Positions 1-8,843 of a stretch of DNA of 64,000 bases are shown in pieces. This stretch comes from Lysobacter terrestris. GTDB lineage: Bacteria > Pseudomonadota > Gammaproteobacteria > Xanthomonadales > Xanthomonadaceae. Position 1 is the first letter of the stretch, and every line of letters begins with the position of its first letter. Below the pieces are notes generated by a model that was not told where the DNA came from, ran no database searches, and was given only the letters and a program-made list of their open reading frames with translations. Made by a program: the position numbers and the translations under genes. The stretch is taken from NCBI RefSeq assembly GCF_014489475.1, contig NZ_CP060820.1:620001-684000 (forward strand), written 5' to 3'.

Positions 1-2675
1 TCCGATTCGATGCGCGCCAGGTCGAGCGCGTCGTTGACTAGCCGCAGCAGGTGCTCGCCGGCGCCGCGGATCGCGCCGACGTAGCCGCGCTGCTGCGGGT
101 TGAGCGGCGTGCTCAGCAGCAGTTCGCTCATGCCCAGCACCCCGGTCATCGGCGTGCGCACCTCGTGGCCGAGCGTGGCGAGGAACCGGGTCTTGGCGTG
201 CGAGGCCTGCTCGGCTAGGTCGCGCTTCTGCTGCGCCATCTGCCAGGCATGGCGCCGCCGCAGGCGCGTGCGGTAGGCATCGGCCAGCAGTGCGAGCAGT
301 GCCACGCCCGCGCAGGCGAGCAGCGCCATCGCCCACCACGTGCGCCACCACGGCGGCTGCACCGCGAACGCAACCGTCTGCACCGGCGACCACAGGTTGT
401 CCGCGGCGCGGCCCTGCACCTGCAGGCGGTAGCGCCCCGGCTTCAGGCGCGAGAACACGCGTTCGCCGGCGCCGCCCGTCTGCACCCAGCTGTTGTCGTA
501 GCCGTCGAGGCGGAAACGGTAGGCGTGCGAATGCGCGTCGTTGAACGACAGCAACCGCGCGACGAAGCGGATGTCGCGGTCGTCGTGGGCGATGGCGATT
601 GCGCCGTCGGGCGCGAACGCCACCTTGTCGTCGCCGCGCAACGCGTCGATGGATTCGATCACCAGTCGCGGCGCAGCGCCGCGATCCTTCATCGCGGCCG
701 GATCGAAGATGACCAGCCCTTCGGCGCTGCCGGCGAGGATGCGGCCATCGCCGGGCCGTACCACCGGCGCGTCGGCGAATTCCTGGCCGGGCAAGCCGTC
801 GTGCACGCCGAAGATGCGCACCGAACGGTCGGCGGGATCGACGCGGATCAGTCCGCGCACGCTGGTGAGCCAGAGCCGGCCGGTGAGGTCGACGACCAGG
901 CCGCTGGGCTCGAGCGCGGGAAAGCCGGCGCGCGCATCGATCGCCGCTTCCTCGGCCAGGCGCGCGCCGTCCCAGCGATAACTTTCCACCGCGCCGAAGC
1001 GCGCCAGCCACATGCGCCCGTTCTCGCCGGCGGCGAAACCGAACACGTGCCGCGGCGGCCCGCCCGGCACCGCCTCGAAGCGGCGCGCGCCGGCATTCCA
1101 CATCAGCAAGCCGCCCGAGCCGGCCAGCCACAACGCGCCATCGGGCCCGCGCCCGACCTGCTCGATGAAGAAGTCGTGCGGCAGGCCGCCCTGCCCGGCC
1201 GGGAACGACGCCAGCACGCGACCGTCCTCGTCGCGCTGCTGCACGCCGCGCTCGGTCGCCAGCCACAGGGTGCCGTCGTCGGTCTGGGCGAAGCGTGCCT
1301 CGCCGAACAGGGTGGCGTCTTCCGCCGAATCGCGGACCCAGCGCGTGACGCCCCCGGACGCCGGATCGATGCGCGCCACGCCTTCCTGCCAGCTCACCCA
1401 CGCCTGCCCGCGCCGGTCCTCGAACACGCCGGCGAGCACGTAACCGTCGCCGACGTTGCGCGCCACGTGCGTCGCCACGCCGGATTCGGGGTCGAGGCGA
1501 TCGAGGGTCCCGCCGGTGCCCACCAGCCACATGCTGCCGTTGCCGGCGGGCGCGATGCCGCGCACGTGCGCGTTGGCGGGCGACTCGGGCGCGTCGGGAC
1601 GGCGCGACAGCACCGAGAAGCGCCGCCAGTTCGCCGGCAGGTACCACAGGCCGCTGTTGTAGCTGACAAACCACAGGCCGCCTTCGCGGTCCTCGTGCAC
1701 GCCGATCCACAACGGACGCACCGGGCCGTTGGCGACGCTGCTGTACAGCGGCACCGGCTCGATGCGGCCGTCACCCTCGAAGCCCAGCCCCGCCGGGATG
1801 TCGAACCAGTGCAGGCCGCTGCGGTCGCGCCGCAGCACCTGCAGCACCTTTCCGCCATCGGCCAGCGCGGCCCACGGCGACCTCGAATAGCGGCCATCGG
1901 GGCGCCGCACGCTGACGCCTTCCGGCGTGCCGATCCACACCGTGCCGTCGCGGTCGGCGCTGAGGCCGTTCACCACCGGCGAGTTCAGGGCGTCGGTGGG
2001 CACGCGCTGGAAGTCCTTGCCGGTCCAGCGCGCGGCGCCGCCCTGCGTGCCGATCCACAGCGTGCCGTCGGGCGCCACCACCAGCTGGCCGACGCTCGCG
2101 TGCGGCAGCGAGCGCGGATCGCCGGCGCGCGGCATGAAGCGGGTGACCGCCTTGCCATCGGCGGCGATGCGATAGAGGCCGGCGTCGGCGGTGCCGAACC
2201 AGGTCGCGCCGTCGCGCGTGGACGCCACCGACCAGACATCGTCGCTGGCCATCGCCGGCGTGTTGCCGCGGTTGTAGTAATTGAAGCGGCCGCGCTGCGC
2301 ATCGAACACGCCGATGCCGGCCTGGTGGGTGCCGAACCACACGCGATTGCGCGCATCGACATGCACCGACCAGACGAAGTTGTCGTGCAGGCCCTGCTCC
2401 ACCCGCCAGGTGCGGAAGTCGACGCCGTCGTGGCGCACCAGGCCGTCGCTGGTGGCGATCCACAGGTAACCGGCGCGATCCTCGGCCACGCCGTTGATGC
2501 GGTTGGACGGCAGGCCGTCGGCGACGGTGAATTGCCGCAGGCGCGGCGTCTCGGGCAGGCCGGCGTGCGCGAACGTCGCCAGCCCGGCGACGAACAAGGC
2601 CAGCAACCACGTCCCTGCGGTGCGTACCCGGCGCGAAGCGGCCAACGCCGCCCGTGCCTTACCGGCTGCTGCCAT
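1..2675 (-). CDS. Two-component regulator propeller sensor histidine kinase, C-terminus cut by window edge
   Basis: Partial gene; 891 residues are visible and the frame runs off the window at position 1. The ATG at 2675 gives a basic N-terminus and a hydrophobic signal or membrane segment (about residues 22-38). Repeated propeller blades follow; the first reads like the classic FTVADGLPSNRINGVAEDR pattern. A Y_Y_Y-type beta domain lies near residues 705-765 and a single membrane segment near 778-800. A HisKA dimerisation box follows, with the phospho-acceptor His at about residue 837 (GHEVRTPMTGV). Proteins of this build sense periplasmic signals, often glycans, through the propeller and signal by autophosphorylation. 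The ATPase domain and any receiver or AraC-type output domain lie outside the window, so hybrid status is unknown. The first yceI gene is transcribed divergently. Confidence 0.9.
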   Translation of the reverse strand, partial: MAAAGKARAALAASRRVRTAGTWLLALFVAGLATFAHAGLPETPRLRQFTVADGLPSNRINGVAEDRAGYLWIATSDGLVRHDGVDFRTWRVEQGLHDNFVWSVHVDARNRVWFGTHQAGIGVFDAQRGRFNYYNRGNTPAMASDDVWSVASTRDGATWFGTADAGLYRIAADGKAVTRFMPRAGDPRSLPHASVGQLVVAPDGTLWIGTQGGAARWTGKDFQRVPTDALNSPVVNGLSADRDGTVWIGTPEGVSVRRPDGRYSRSPWAALADGGKVLQVLRRDRSGLHWFDIPAGLGFEGDGRIEPVPLYSSVANGPVRPLWIGVHEDREGGLWFVSYNSGLWYLPANWRRFSVLSRRPDAPESPANAHVRGIAPAGNGSMWLVGTGGTLDRLDPESGVATHVARNVGDGYVLAGVFEDRRGQAWVSWQEGVARIDPASGGVTRWVRDSAEDATLFGEARFAQTDDGTLWLATERGVQQRDEDGRVLASFPAGQGGLPHDFFIEQVGRGPDGALWLAGSGGLLMWNAGARRFEAVPGGPPRHVFGFAAGENGRMWLARFGAVESYRWDGARLAEEAAIDARAGFPALEPSGLVVDLTGRLWLTSVRGLIRVDPADRSVRIFGVHDGLPGQEFADAPVVRPGDGRILAGSAEGLVIFDPAAMKDRGAAPRLVIESIDALRGDDKVAFAPDGAIAIAHDDRDIRFVARLLSFNDAHSHAYRFRLDGYDNSWVQTGGAGERVFSRLKPGRYRLQVQGRAADNLWSPVQTVAFAVQPPWWRTWWAMALLACAGVALLALLADAYRTRLRRRHAWQMAQQKRDLAEQASHAKTRFLATLGHEVRTPMTGVLGMSELLLSTPLNPQQRGYVGAIRGAGEHLLRLVNDALDLARIES

Positions 2676-2829
2676 GCATATCCCCCCGGATATCCCCTGT
2701 CGCTAGGCTCGGCGAAGCCGCGCCGGACTGCAAGTCGCACGGCGTTGGGGCCGGATTCCGGCGGCCGCGCCTAGACTGGCGCCCTGAAAACGCCGCATGT
2801 GAAGATCGCGGACGATGCGAGGAGCGCCG

Positions 2830-3576
2830 ATGGCACACGGGTCTTACCAATCTTTCTGCCTATCGTTCCGCCCATCCCGGTTCGGCACGGCCCTGCTCGG
2901 CGCAGCAGGACTTGCAGCCCTCGCGAGCGCGCCGGTCGCCGCGGCGGGGCCGGCCAGCTACGCCATCGACCCGGTGCACACGCGGGTGGTCTTCCTGGTC
3001 GAACACGCCGGCTTCTCGCGCGCCATGGGCGCGATTTCCGGCAGTTCCGGCACGCTCCGTTTCGATCGCGACGACTGGCGCAGCGCACGGCTCGACGTTA
3101 CGGTGCCCATCACCCGCCTGGACCTGGGCGATGCGAAGTGGAACGCGGCAGTGCTGGCCTCCAACCTGCTCGACGGCGAGCGCCATCCCGACGCCCGTTT
3201 CGTCTCGCGTGACGTCACCGGCGTCGACGCGGAGCACGCACGGGTCTGCGGCGAGCTGACCCTGCGTGGCGTCACCGGGCCGGTATGCATGGACGTGACC
3301 TTCAATGCGCTCAAGCGGCACCCGCTGCCGCCGTTCCGGCGCACGGCGGGGTTTTCGGCCACGGCGACGCTGAGCCGCAAGGCCTTCGGCATCACCGCGT
3401 GGCCATCGGTGATCGGCGACGAGGTCAAGCTGCTGATCGAAGCCGAGGCGGTGCGCCAGCGCGGTCCAGGCGCCGATGCGGAGTCCGGCGAAGCGCCGCC
3501 GGAGGCAGCGCCCGCCGACGCCGACAAAATCCCGCCGGAGCGCGAATCCGATCCGCCTCCGCCCTCCTCTCTCTAG
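2830..3576 (+). CDS. YceI-family periplasmic protein with acidic C-terminal tail
   Basis: 248 residues. The start at 2830 is preferred over the ATG at 2815 because AGGAG sits seven bases upstream of it. A hydrophobic segment ending in an Ala-rich stretch (residues ~18-38) is a likely signal peptide. It is followed by the YceI lipocalin-like beta-barrel, which opens YAIDPVHTRVVFLVEH. YceI proteins bind isoprenoid chains such as polyprenyl quinones in the periplasm. After the barrel comes a Pro/Glu/Asp-rich tail of about 35 residues, longer than usual for the family. It is the first gene of a tight three-gene unit with cytochrome b561 and a second YceI, which suggests a quinone-linked redox role. 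That role is inferred. Confidence 0.88.
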   Translation: MAHGSYQSFCLSFRPSRFGTALLGAAGLAALASAPVAAAGPASYAIDPVHTRVVFLVEHAGFSRAMGAISGSSGTLRFDRDDWRSARLDVTVPITRLDLGDAKWNAAVLASNLLDGERHPDARFVSRDVTGVDAEHARVCGELTLRGVTGPVCMDVTFNALKRHPLPPFRRTAGFSATATLSRKAFGITAWPSVIGDEVKLLIEAEAVRQRGPGADAESGEAPPEAAPADADKIPPERESDPPPPSSL

Positions 3577-3606
3577 TCGTACGTGCCACCACCTGCGAGA
3601 CCGCCC

Positions 3607-4215
3607 ATGACCTGGAAGAACACGAACGACCGCTGGGGTTCCGTCAGCCAGCTGCTGCATTGGCTGATCGTGCTGATGATCCTGGGCCTGGGCACCGTCG
3701 GCCTGGTGATGACGGAGATGCGCAACAGCCCCGACAAGATCCAGATCTACCTGCTGCACAAGTCGTTCGGGCTCACCGTGCTGGCGCTGATCACGCTGCG
3801 CCTGCTGTGGCGCCTGTACGCCGGCGCGCCCCGGCCGGTGCCCGGCACGCCGCACTGGCAGGAGCGCATCGCCACGCTCACCCATGGCGCGCTGTACGCG
3901 CTGGTGTTCGCGATGCCGCTCAGCGGCTGGGTGCTCAATTCGGCGGCGGGCTTTCCGTTGCGCTGGTTCGAACTGTTCAACCTGCCGCCGATCGCGGCGA
4001 AGAGCGAATCGCTGCACGAACTCGCCGAACAGGTCCACGAATGGCTGTTCTGGACCCTGATCGCGCTGGCGCTGGTGCACGCCGCCGCCGCGATCTACCA
4101 CCACGTCTTCCAGCGCGATGCGACCCTGGCGCGCATGCTGCCGCGCGGCTGGCTGCGCGCGCCCGCCACGTCCCCCACTCCCCCGCTCACCGAGGAACAC
4201 CGTGATGTCGCCTAA
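3607..4215 (+). CDS. Cytochrome b561 family membrane protein
   Basis: 202 residues with four hydrophobic helices. His residues sit where this family binds two b-type hemes: LLHW near the first helix, LHKSFG before the second, LTHGALY in the third, and LVHAAAAIYHH in the last. The start at 3607 (MTWKNTND) removes an implausible Pro-rich extension from an upstream ATG. Bacterial b561 proteins pass electrons between the quinone pool and periplasmic acceptors or superoxide. The gene lies 30 bp after a YceI gene, and its last 11 bases overlap the start of a second YceI gene. Co-transcription of all three is very likely. Confidence 0.9.
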   Translation: MTWKNTNDRWGSVSQLLHWLIVLMILGLGTVGLVMTEMRNSPDKIQIYLLHKSFGLTVLALITLRLLWRLYAGAPRPVPGTPHWQERIATLTHGALYALVFAMPLSGWVLNSAAGFPLRWFELFNLPPIAAKSESLHELAEQVHEWLFWTLIALALVHAAAAIYHHVFQRDATLARMLPRGWLRAPATSPTPPLTEEHRDVA

Positions 4216-4753
4216 GACCCTGCTGCTCGCCGCGCTGCTGGCCGCCGCGCCCGCCCATGCCGCCGATTACACGCAGGCACCGGGCTCGGTGCTCGCCTTC
4301 GCCGGCACCTACGAGGGCGAAGCCTTCACTGGCCGCTTCCCCGGCTTCACCACCCGGCTGTCGTTCGATCCGACGCAGCTCGCGGCGGCGAAGCTGGACG
4401 TCACCATTCCGCTCGCCACGGCCAGCACCGGCAACAGCGACTACGACGGCGAGATGCGCGGCAGTGCGTTCTTCAACTCGGCGAAGTTCCCGCAGGCGCG
4501 CTACACCGCGACCCGCTTCCGCGCGCTGGGCGGCAACAAGTACGCGGCGGACGGCACGCTCAGCCTGCGTGGCGTGAGCAAGCCGGTGACGCTGACGTTC
4601 ACCTGGACGCCGGGAGCGAAGCCGGTGCTCGCCGGCAAGGCGACGGTGAAGCGGCTCGACTTCGGCGTCGGCGAAGGCGACTGGGCCGACACTTCGCTGC
4701 TGCCGAACGACATCGCGGTGAGCACCAAGGTGTTCCTGGTGCCGTCGAAGTAA
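4205..4753 (+). CDS. YceI-family periplasmic protein (second copy)
   Basis: 182 residues. The ATG at 4205 lies inside the end of the b561 gene and has a GAGG ribosome site at 4192-4195. A clean signal peptide (MSPKTLLLAALLAAAPAHA) precedes a compact YceI barrel without the tail seen on the first copy. This length is usual for YceI. It probably binds a polyprenyl quinone or similar lipid in the periplasm as a partner of the b561 protein. The two YceI proteins have clearly diverged, so this is not a recent tandem duplication. Confidence 0.9.
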   Translation: MSPKTLLLAALLAAAPAHAADYTQAPGSVLAFAGTYEGEAFTGRFPGFTTRLSFDPTQLAAAKLDVTIPLATASTGNSDYDGEMRGSAFFNSAKFPQARYTATRFRALGGNKYAADGTLSLRGVSKPVTLTFTWTPGAKPVLAGKATVKRLDFGVGEGDWADTSLLPNDIAVSTKVFLVPSK

Positions 4754-4778
4754 TCGCCGCCGCGGGGCGTGGCCGCAG

Positions 4779-5033
4779 CTACGCCCCCGGGCCGGAACCG
4801 GCCCGACCCGTCAGCCAGGCGCACAACTGCTCGGGGCCGAACGGCCAGTCCAGCTCCGCGCCGGACGCGGCATCGCGCAGCACCGGCACCCGTTCGCCGT
4901 AGCGCGCCTCCAGCGCATCGTCGCCGTCGATGAAAACGCTGTCGAAGTCGGGGGCGCGCGCCTGCGCCAGCACCGCGAGCGCGAGGTCGCAGAGGTGGCA
5001 ATCATCGCGCTGGTACAGGACGAGCGACGTCAT
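4779..5033 (-). CDS. Glutaredoxin-like small thiol protein (DUF836 type)
   Basis: 84 residues from the ATG at 5033. It begins with a thioredoxin-fold strand and a CHLC motif (LYQRDDCHLCDLAL), the CxxC redox site of glutaredoxin-like proteins. The cis-Pro region is visible as RVPVLRD. Length and layout match the short YruB/DUF836 group, which are presumed cytoplasmic thiol-disulfide proteins with no settled substrate. It converges on the second yceI gene and diverges from the serine dehydratase gene. Confidence 0.85.
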   Translation of the reverse strand: MTSLVLYQRDDCHLCDLALAVLAQARAPDFDSVFIDGDDALEARYGERVPVLRDAASGAELDWPFGPEQLCAWLTGRAGSGPGA

Positions 5034-5143
5034 CGGGCTTCGATACGCTGGCGGATAGTGTGAATGCGCAAGGGCGGGGCTGCGCGGGAGGCATAGAATA
5101 GGTCCATTCACGCAGCCGACTGGCGCGTCTTCCCGGAATCCGC

Positions 5144-6526
5144 ATGGCTGTCAGCACCTTCGACCTGTTCAAGATCGGCGTGGGCCCGAGCTCCTCGCAC
5201 ACCGTCGGCCCGATGCGCGCCGCCTGCCGCTTCGTGCAGAAGTGGCTCGAGGAGAACGGCGACCTGCCCCGCACCGCGCGCGTGCGCGCCGAGGTCTTCG
5301 GTTCCCTCGCCCTGACCGGCCGTGGCCACGGCACCGACAAGGCCGTGCTGATGGGACTGGAAGGGCATATGCCCAACGAGATCGATCCGGACGTCATTCC
5401 CGCCGCGCTGGCCCGCATCCGCGCCGAGAAGAAGATCCGCGTGCTCGGCAAGCACGAGATCGCCTTCGACGAGAAGCACGACCTGATCATGAACAAGCGG
5501 CAGAAGCTGCCGTTCCACACCAACGGCATGCGCTTCAGCGCCTACGACGCCGCCGGCGAGCTGCTGGCCACGCGTGATTACTACTCCGTGGGTGGCGGCT
5601 TCGTGGTCAACCAGGACGAAGCCGCGGAAGACCGCATCGTCGCCGACACCACCGAGTTGCCCTATCCGTTCCACAGCGGCGCCGAACTGCTGCTGCAGTG
5701 CGAAACGCACGGCCTGACCATCGCCCAGCTGATGTTCGCCAACGAGCACGCCTGGCGCACCGGCCCGGAGATCCGCGACGGCCTGCGCGAGATCTGGCAG
5801 GCCATGCAGAACTGCGTGGCGCGCGGCATCCGCGAGGAAGGCACCCTGCCCGGCGGCCTGCACGTGGCCCGGCGGGCGCCGGCGCTGCACAACGAGCTGT
5901 CCGCCCGCCCCGAAGCGGCGATGCGCGACCCGCTCACGGTGCTCGACTGGGTGAACCTCTACGCGCTCGCGGTCAACGAGGAGAACGCCGCCGGTGGCCG
6001 CGTGGTCACCGCGCCGACCAACGGCGCGGCCGGCATCATCCCGTCCGTGCTGCATTACTACGAACGCTTCTGCCCGGGCGCGAACGAGCAGGGCATCTTC
6101 GATTTCATGCTGACCGCCGCGGCCGTGGGCATCCTCTACAAGGAGAACGCCTCGATCAGCGGCGCCGAAGTCGGCTGCCAGGGCGAAGTGGGCGTGGCCT
6201 GCTCGATGGCCGCGGCCGGCCTCACCGCCGCGATCGGCGGCACTTCGGGCCAGATCGAGAATGCGGCCGAGATCGGCATGGAACACAACCTCGGCCTGAC
6301 CTGCGACCCGATCGGCGGGCTGGTGCAGATCCCGTGCATCGAACGCAACGCGATGGGGGCGGTGAAGGCGATCAACGCGTCGCGCATGGCCATGCGCGGC
6401 GATGGCAAGCACAAGGTCTCGCTCGACAAGGTCATCAAGACCATGCGCGACACCGGGCGCGACATGCAGGACAAGTACAAGGAAACCTCGCGCGGCGGCC
6501 TGGCCGTCAACGTGATCGAGTGCTGA
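5144..6526 (+). CDS. sdaA: L-serine ammonia-lyase (single-chain, iron-sulfur type)
   Basis: 460 residues, the usual length for the single-chain [4Fe-4S] enzyme. It converts L-serine to pyruvate and ammonia in the cytoplasm. The N-terminal beta domain carries the family signature [11 protein letters not shown] near residue 15. The catalytic alpha domain includes the Cys motif [16 protein letters not shown], typical of cluster ligands. The start at 5144 ([12 protein letters not shown]) matches the family. It diverges from the glutaredoxin-like gene and is followed 100 bp later by a cyclic-di-GMP gene, with no obvious operon partner. Confidence 0.96.
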   Translation: MAVSTFDLFKIGVGPSSSHTVGPMRAACRFVQKWLEENGDLPRTARVRAEVFGSLALTGRGHGTDKAVLMGLEGHMPNEIDPDVIPAALARIRAEKKIRVLGKHEIAFDEKHDLIMNKRQKLPFHTNGMRFSAYDAAGELLATRDYYSVGGGFVVNQDEAAEDRIVADTTELPYPFHSGAELLLQCETHGLTIAQLMFANEHAWRTGPEIRDGLREIWQAMQNCVARGIREEGTLPGGLHVARRAPALHNELSARPEAAMRDPLTVLDWVNLYALAVNEENAAGGRVVTAPTNGAAGIIPSVLHYYERFCPGANEQGIFDFMLTAAAVGILYKENASISGAEVGCQGEVGVACSMAAAGLTAAIGGTSGQIENAAEIGMEHNLGLTCDPIGGLVQIPCIERNAMGAVKAINASRMAMRGDGKHKVSLDKVIKTMRDTGRDMQDKYKETSRGGLAVNVIEC

Positions 6527-6626
6527 ACCTGGAGCCCGCCGCGCCGCCGTGCAGTGGCCGCGCAACGGGCGTGGAATTCGGAGTTCGCCGGACCCCGCGT
6601 CCGGAATTGCCCTGTAGACTGGAGCC

Positions 6627-8819
6627 ATGCACGGTAAAGCCCGGGACATCCAACGATTCCTGCTATGGACGGCGCTCTATTTCGTTGGCGCCGTTCTCTC
6701 GCAGCGTTACCTGAGCAGCCCCGAAGGCAGCTCGATGCTCTGGCCCAGCGCGGGCGTCGGCTTCGCCGTGGCCGTGCGCTACGGCCTGCGCTGGAGCGCC
6801 GTGGTCGCGGTGGGGACGCTGCTGTTCATGCTGACGCCTCCCGCGGCGAGCGGGCTGCACCTGGTGCTGACCGTCGTCGCCAAGACCGCCGCCACCCTGA
6901 TCGCCGCCTGGTACGTGCTGCGCGGCCGGACCCTGCACCTGCGCACCGACGACGGCATGCGCCTGCTCGGCGGCGGCGTGTTGCAGAGCGTGCTCGGCGC
7001 CGCCTTCGGCGTCTTCGTGCTGCTGCAGACCGGACGGATGGACGCGGCCGTCGTGCCGGAGGCGTTCGTGCGCTGGGTGCTGGGCGACATGCTCGGCATC
7101 GCCGTGGTCGCGCCGACGATCCTGCTGTGCACCACGACCCGCAACCAGCACCACCAGCTCTCCCCGCTCCACGAGAATTCGAAGCTGCGCGAGCGCATGT
7201 TCTGGATCGCGCTGCTCGGCACCAGCTTCATCGCCATCCATTCGCTGGGTGGCCGCGGCATCTACGTGCTGGGCCTGATCAGCCTGCCGCTGGTGCTGCT
7301 GCTGTGGTCGGCGCTGCGTTTCTCGCCGGTGTGGACGTCGGCGGCGACGGGCATCACCGTGATCTACCTCGGCGTCGCCACCGGCATGGGCCTGGCCGGC
7401 TTCGTCGCGCCACGGACCCTGCTCGAGACCACGGTGCTGCTGCTGCTGCTGTGCCTGATCGCCGTCATCCCGGTGATGATGGCCCTGGCCGGACTGGAGC
7501 AGCGCACGACCTCCTATGCGCTGTACCAGCGCGCCACGCGTGACACCCTGACCGGCCTGCTCAACCGCACCGCCTTCGAGGAAGAGGCGCGCAAGCGCCT
7601 GGGGGCGAACGACTTCCCCGCGACGCTGCTGTACCTCGACCTCGACAACCTCAAGATCATCAACGACAGCACCAGCCACGTCGCCGGCGACGACATGATC
7701 CACGCGATCGGCGGCGTGATCGCCGCCGCGGTCGGCAACGACGCGCTGGTGTCGCGCACCGGCGGCGACGAGTTCGCGATCCTGCTGCCGCGCGGCGAAG
7801 CCGGCGCGATAGTGGAGGCACGCCGCCTGCTCAACGAGATCGAGGCGATGCGCCTGCCGTGGCGCGACCAGGTGCTGACCACCACGGCCAGCATCGGCCT
7901 GGTCTCGGCCACCGCGCACGCCGACGGCCGCGATTACGACAGCCTGTTCTCGCACGCGGACGCCGCGTGCTTCGCCGCGAAGGAACTGGGTGGCAACCGC
8001 TTCCACGTCTCCTACCCCACCAGCGACGAGGCCCAGGCCCACAGCGCCGTCATGCGCTCGGCGCTGCGCATCCGCGAAGTCCTCGAACGCGAGCAGTTCC
8101 TGCTGTACGTGCAGCCGATCGTGCCGACGCGCAAGGTGCAGCGCGACGGCGTGCATTTCGAGGTGCTGCTGCGCTGGCAGGAACCGGGTGGACGCATCCA
8201 CGTGCCGGCCGAGTTCATCTCCGCGGCGGAACGCTTCCGCATGGGCCCGCGCATCGACCGTTACGTCATCGACGCGGCGCTGCGCTGGCTGGAACGCAAC
8301 CCGCATGCCGCCAAGGGCGTCGCCAGCTGCGGCATCAACCTCAGCGGCGCCACGCTCACCGACGAACACTTCGCCGACTACCTCGCCGCGCGCCTGCGCC
8401 GCAGCAGCTTCCCGGCCGAGAACCTGTGCCTGGAAATCACCGAGACCAGCGTCGTTCGCGACCGCCAGCGCGCGCAGCGCTTCATCGGCCAGATGCGCGA
8501 CCTGGGCTGCCGTTTCGCCCTGGATGACTTCGGCACCGGGTTCTGTTCGTTCGGCTACCTCAGCGACCTCGACGTCGATTACATCAAGATCGACGGCAGC
8601 TTCATCCGCGGGCTCGAAAACTCGCAACTCTCGCAGGCCGTGGTGCGCTCGATCGGCGACATCGCCCACGTGATCGGCAAGAGCACGATCGCCGAGCAGG
8701 TGGAAACCGAAGCCGAGCACCAGCTGCTGAAGGAAATGCAGGTGGACTACGCGCAGGGCTACCTGTTCGGCCGCCCGCAGTCGATCGACACCTTCTTCAC
8801 CACGCCCGCGGTCGCCTGA
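6627..8819 (+). CDS. MASE1-GGDEF-EAL cyclic-di-GMP synthase/phosphodiesterase
   Basis: 730 residues. The N-terminal ~290 residues form about eight to ten hydrophobic segments of MASE1 type. A GGDEF domain follows with an intact GGDEF at residues 379-383, but the upstream inhibitory RxxD site reads VGND, lacking the Arg. The EAL domain has EVL at 512-514 in place of EAL. Its acidic and Lys residues are otherwise kept: NLSGATL, EITETS, DDFGTG at 633-638 and YIKIDG. Both activities are therefore possible. The membrane sensor suggests control by an unidentified signal. The gene stands alone, convergent with the methionine operon. Confidence 0.93.
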   Translation: MHGKARDIQRFLLWTALYFVGAVLSQRYLSSPEGSSMLWPSAGVGFAVAVRYGLRWSAVVAVGTLLFMLTPPAASGLHLVLTVVAKTAATLIAAWYVLRGRTLHLRTDDGMRLLGGGVLQSVLGAAFGVFVLLQTGRMDAAVVPEAFVRWVLGDMLGIAVVAPTILLCTTTRNQHHQLSPLHENSKLRERMFWIALLGTSFIAIHSLGGRGIYVLGLISLPLVLLLWSALRFSPVWTSAATGITVIYLGVATGMGLAGFVAPRTLLETTVLLLLLCLIAVIPVMMALAGLEQRTTSYALYQRATRDTLTGLLNRTAFEEEARKRLGANDFPATLLYLDLDNLKIINDSTSHVAGDDMIHAIGGVIAAAVGNDALVSRTGGDEFAILLPRGEAGAIVEARRLLNEIEAMRLPWRDQVLTTTASIGLVSATAHADGRDYDSLFSHADAACFAAKELGGNRFHVSYPTSDEAQAHSAVMRSALRIREVLEREQFLLYVQPIVPTRKVQRDGVHFEVLLRWQEPGGRIHVPAEFISAAERFRMGPRIDRYVIDAALRWLERNPHAAKGVASCGINLSGATLTDEHFADYLAARLRRSSFPAENLCLEITETSVVRDRQRAQRFIGQMRDLGCRFALDDFGTGFCSFGYLSDLDVDYIKIDGSFIRGLENSQLSQAVVRSIGDIAHVIGKSTIAEQVETEAEHQLLKEMQVDYAQGYLFGRPQSIDTFFTTPAVA

Positions 8820-8843
8820 CCCGGGCGTAACGGCTCACGCGCC

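Noticed and set aside
249-2774. Very long plus-strand open frame (841 codons)
   Set aside because: Lies antisense to the propeller kinase, whose blades, membrane helix and HisKA box are unmistakable; the plus-strand translation is Arg/Ala/Pro-rich with no domain.
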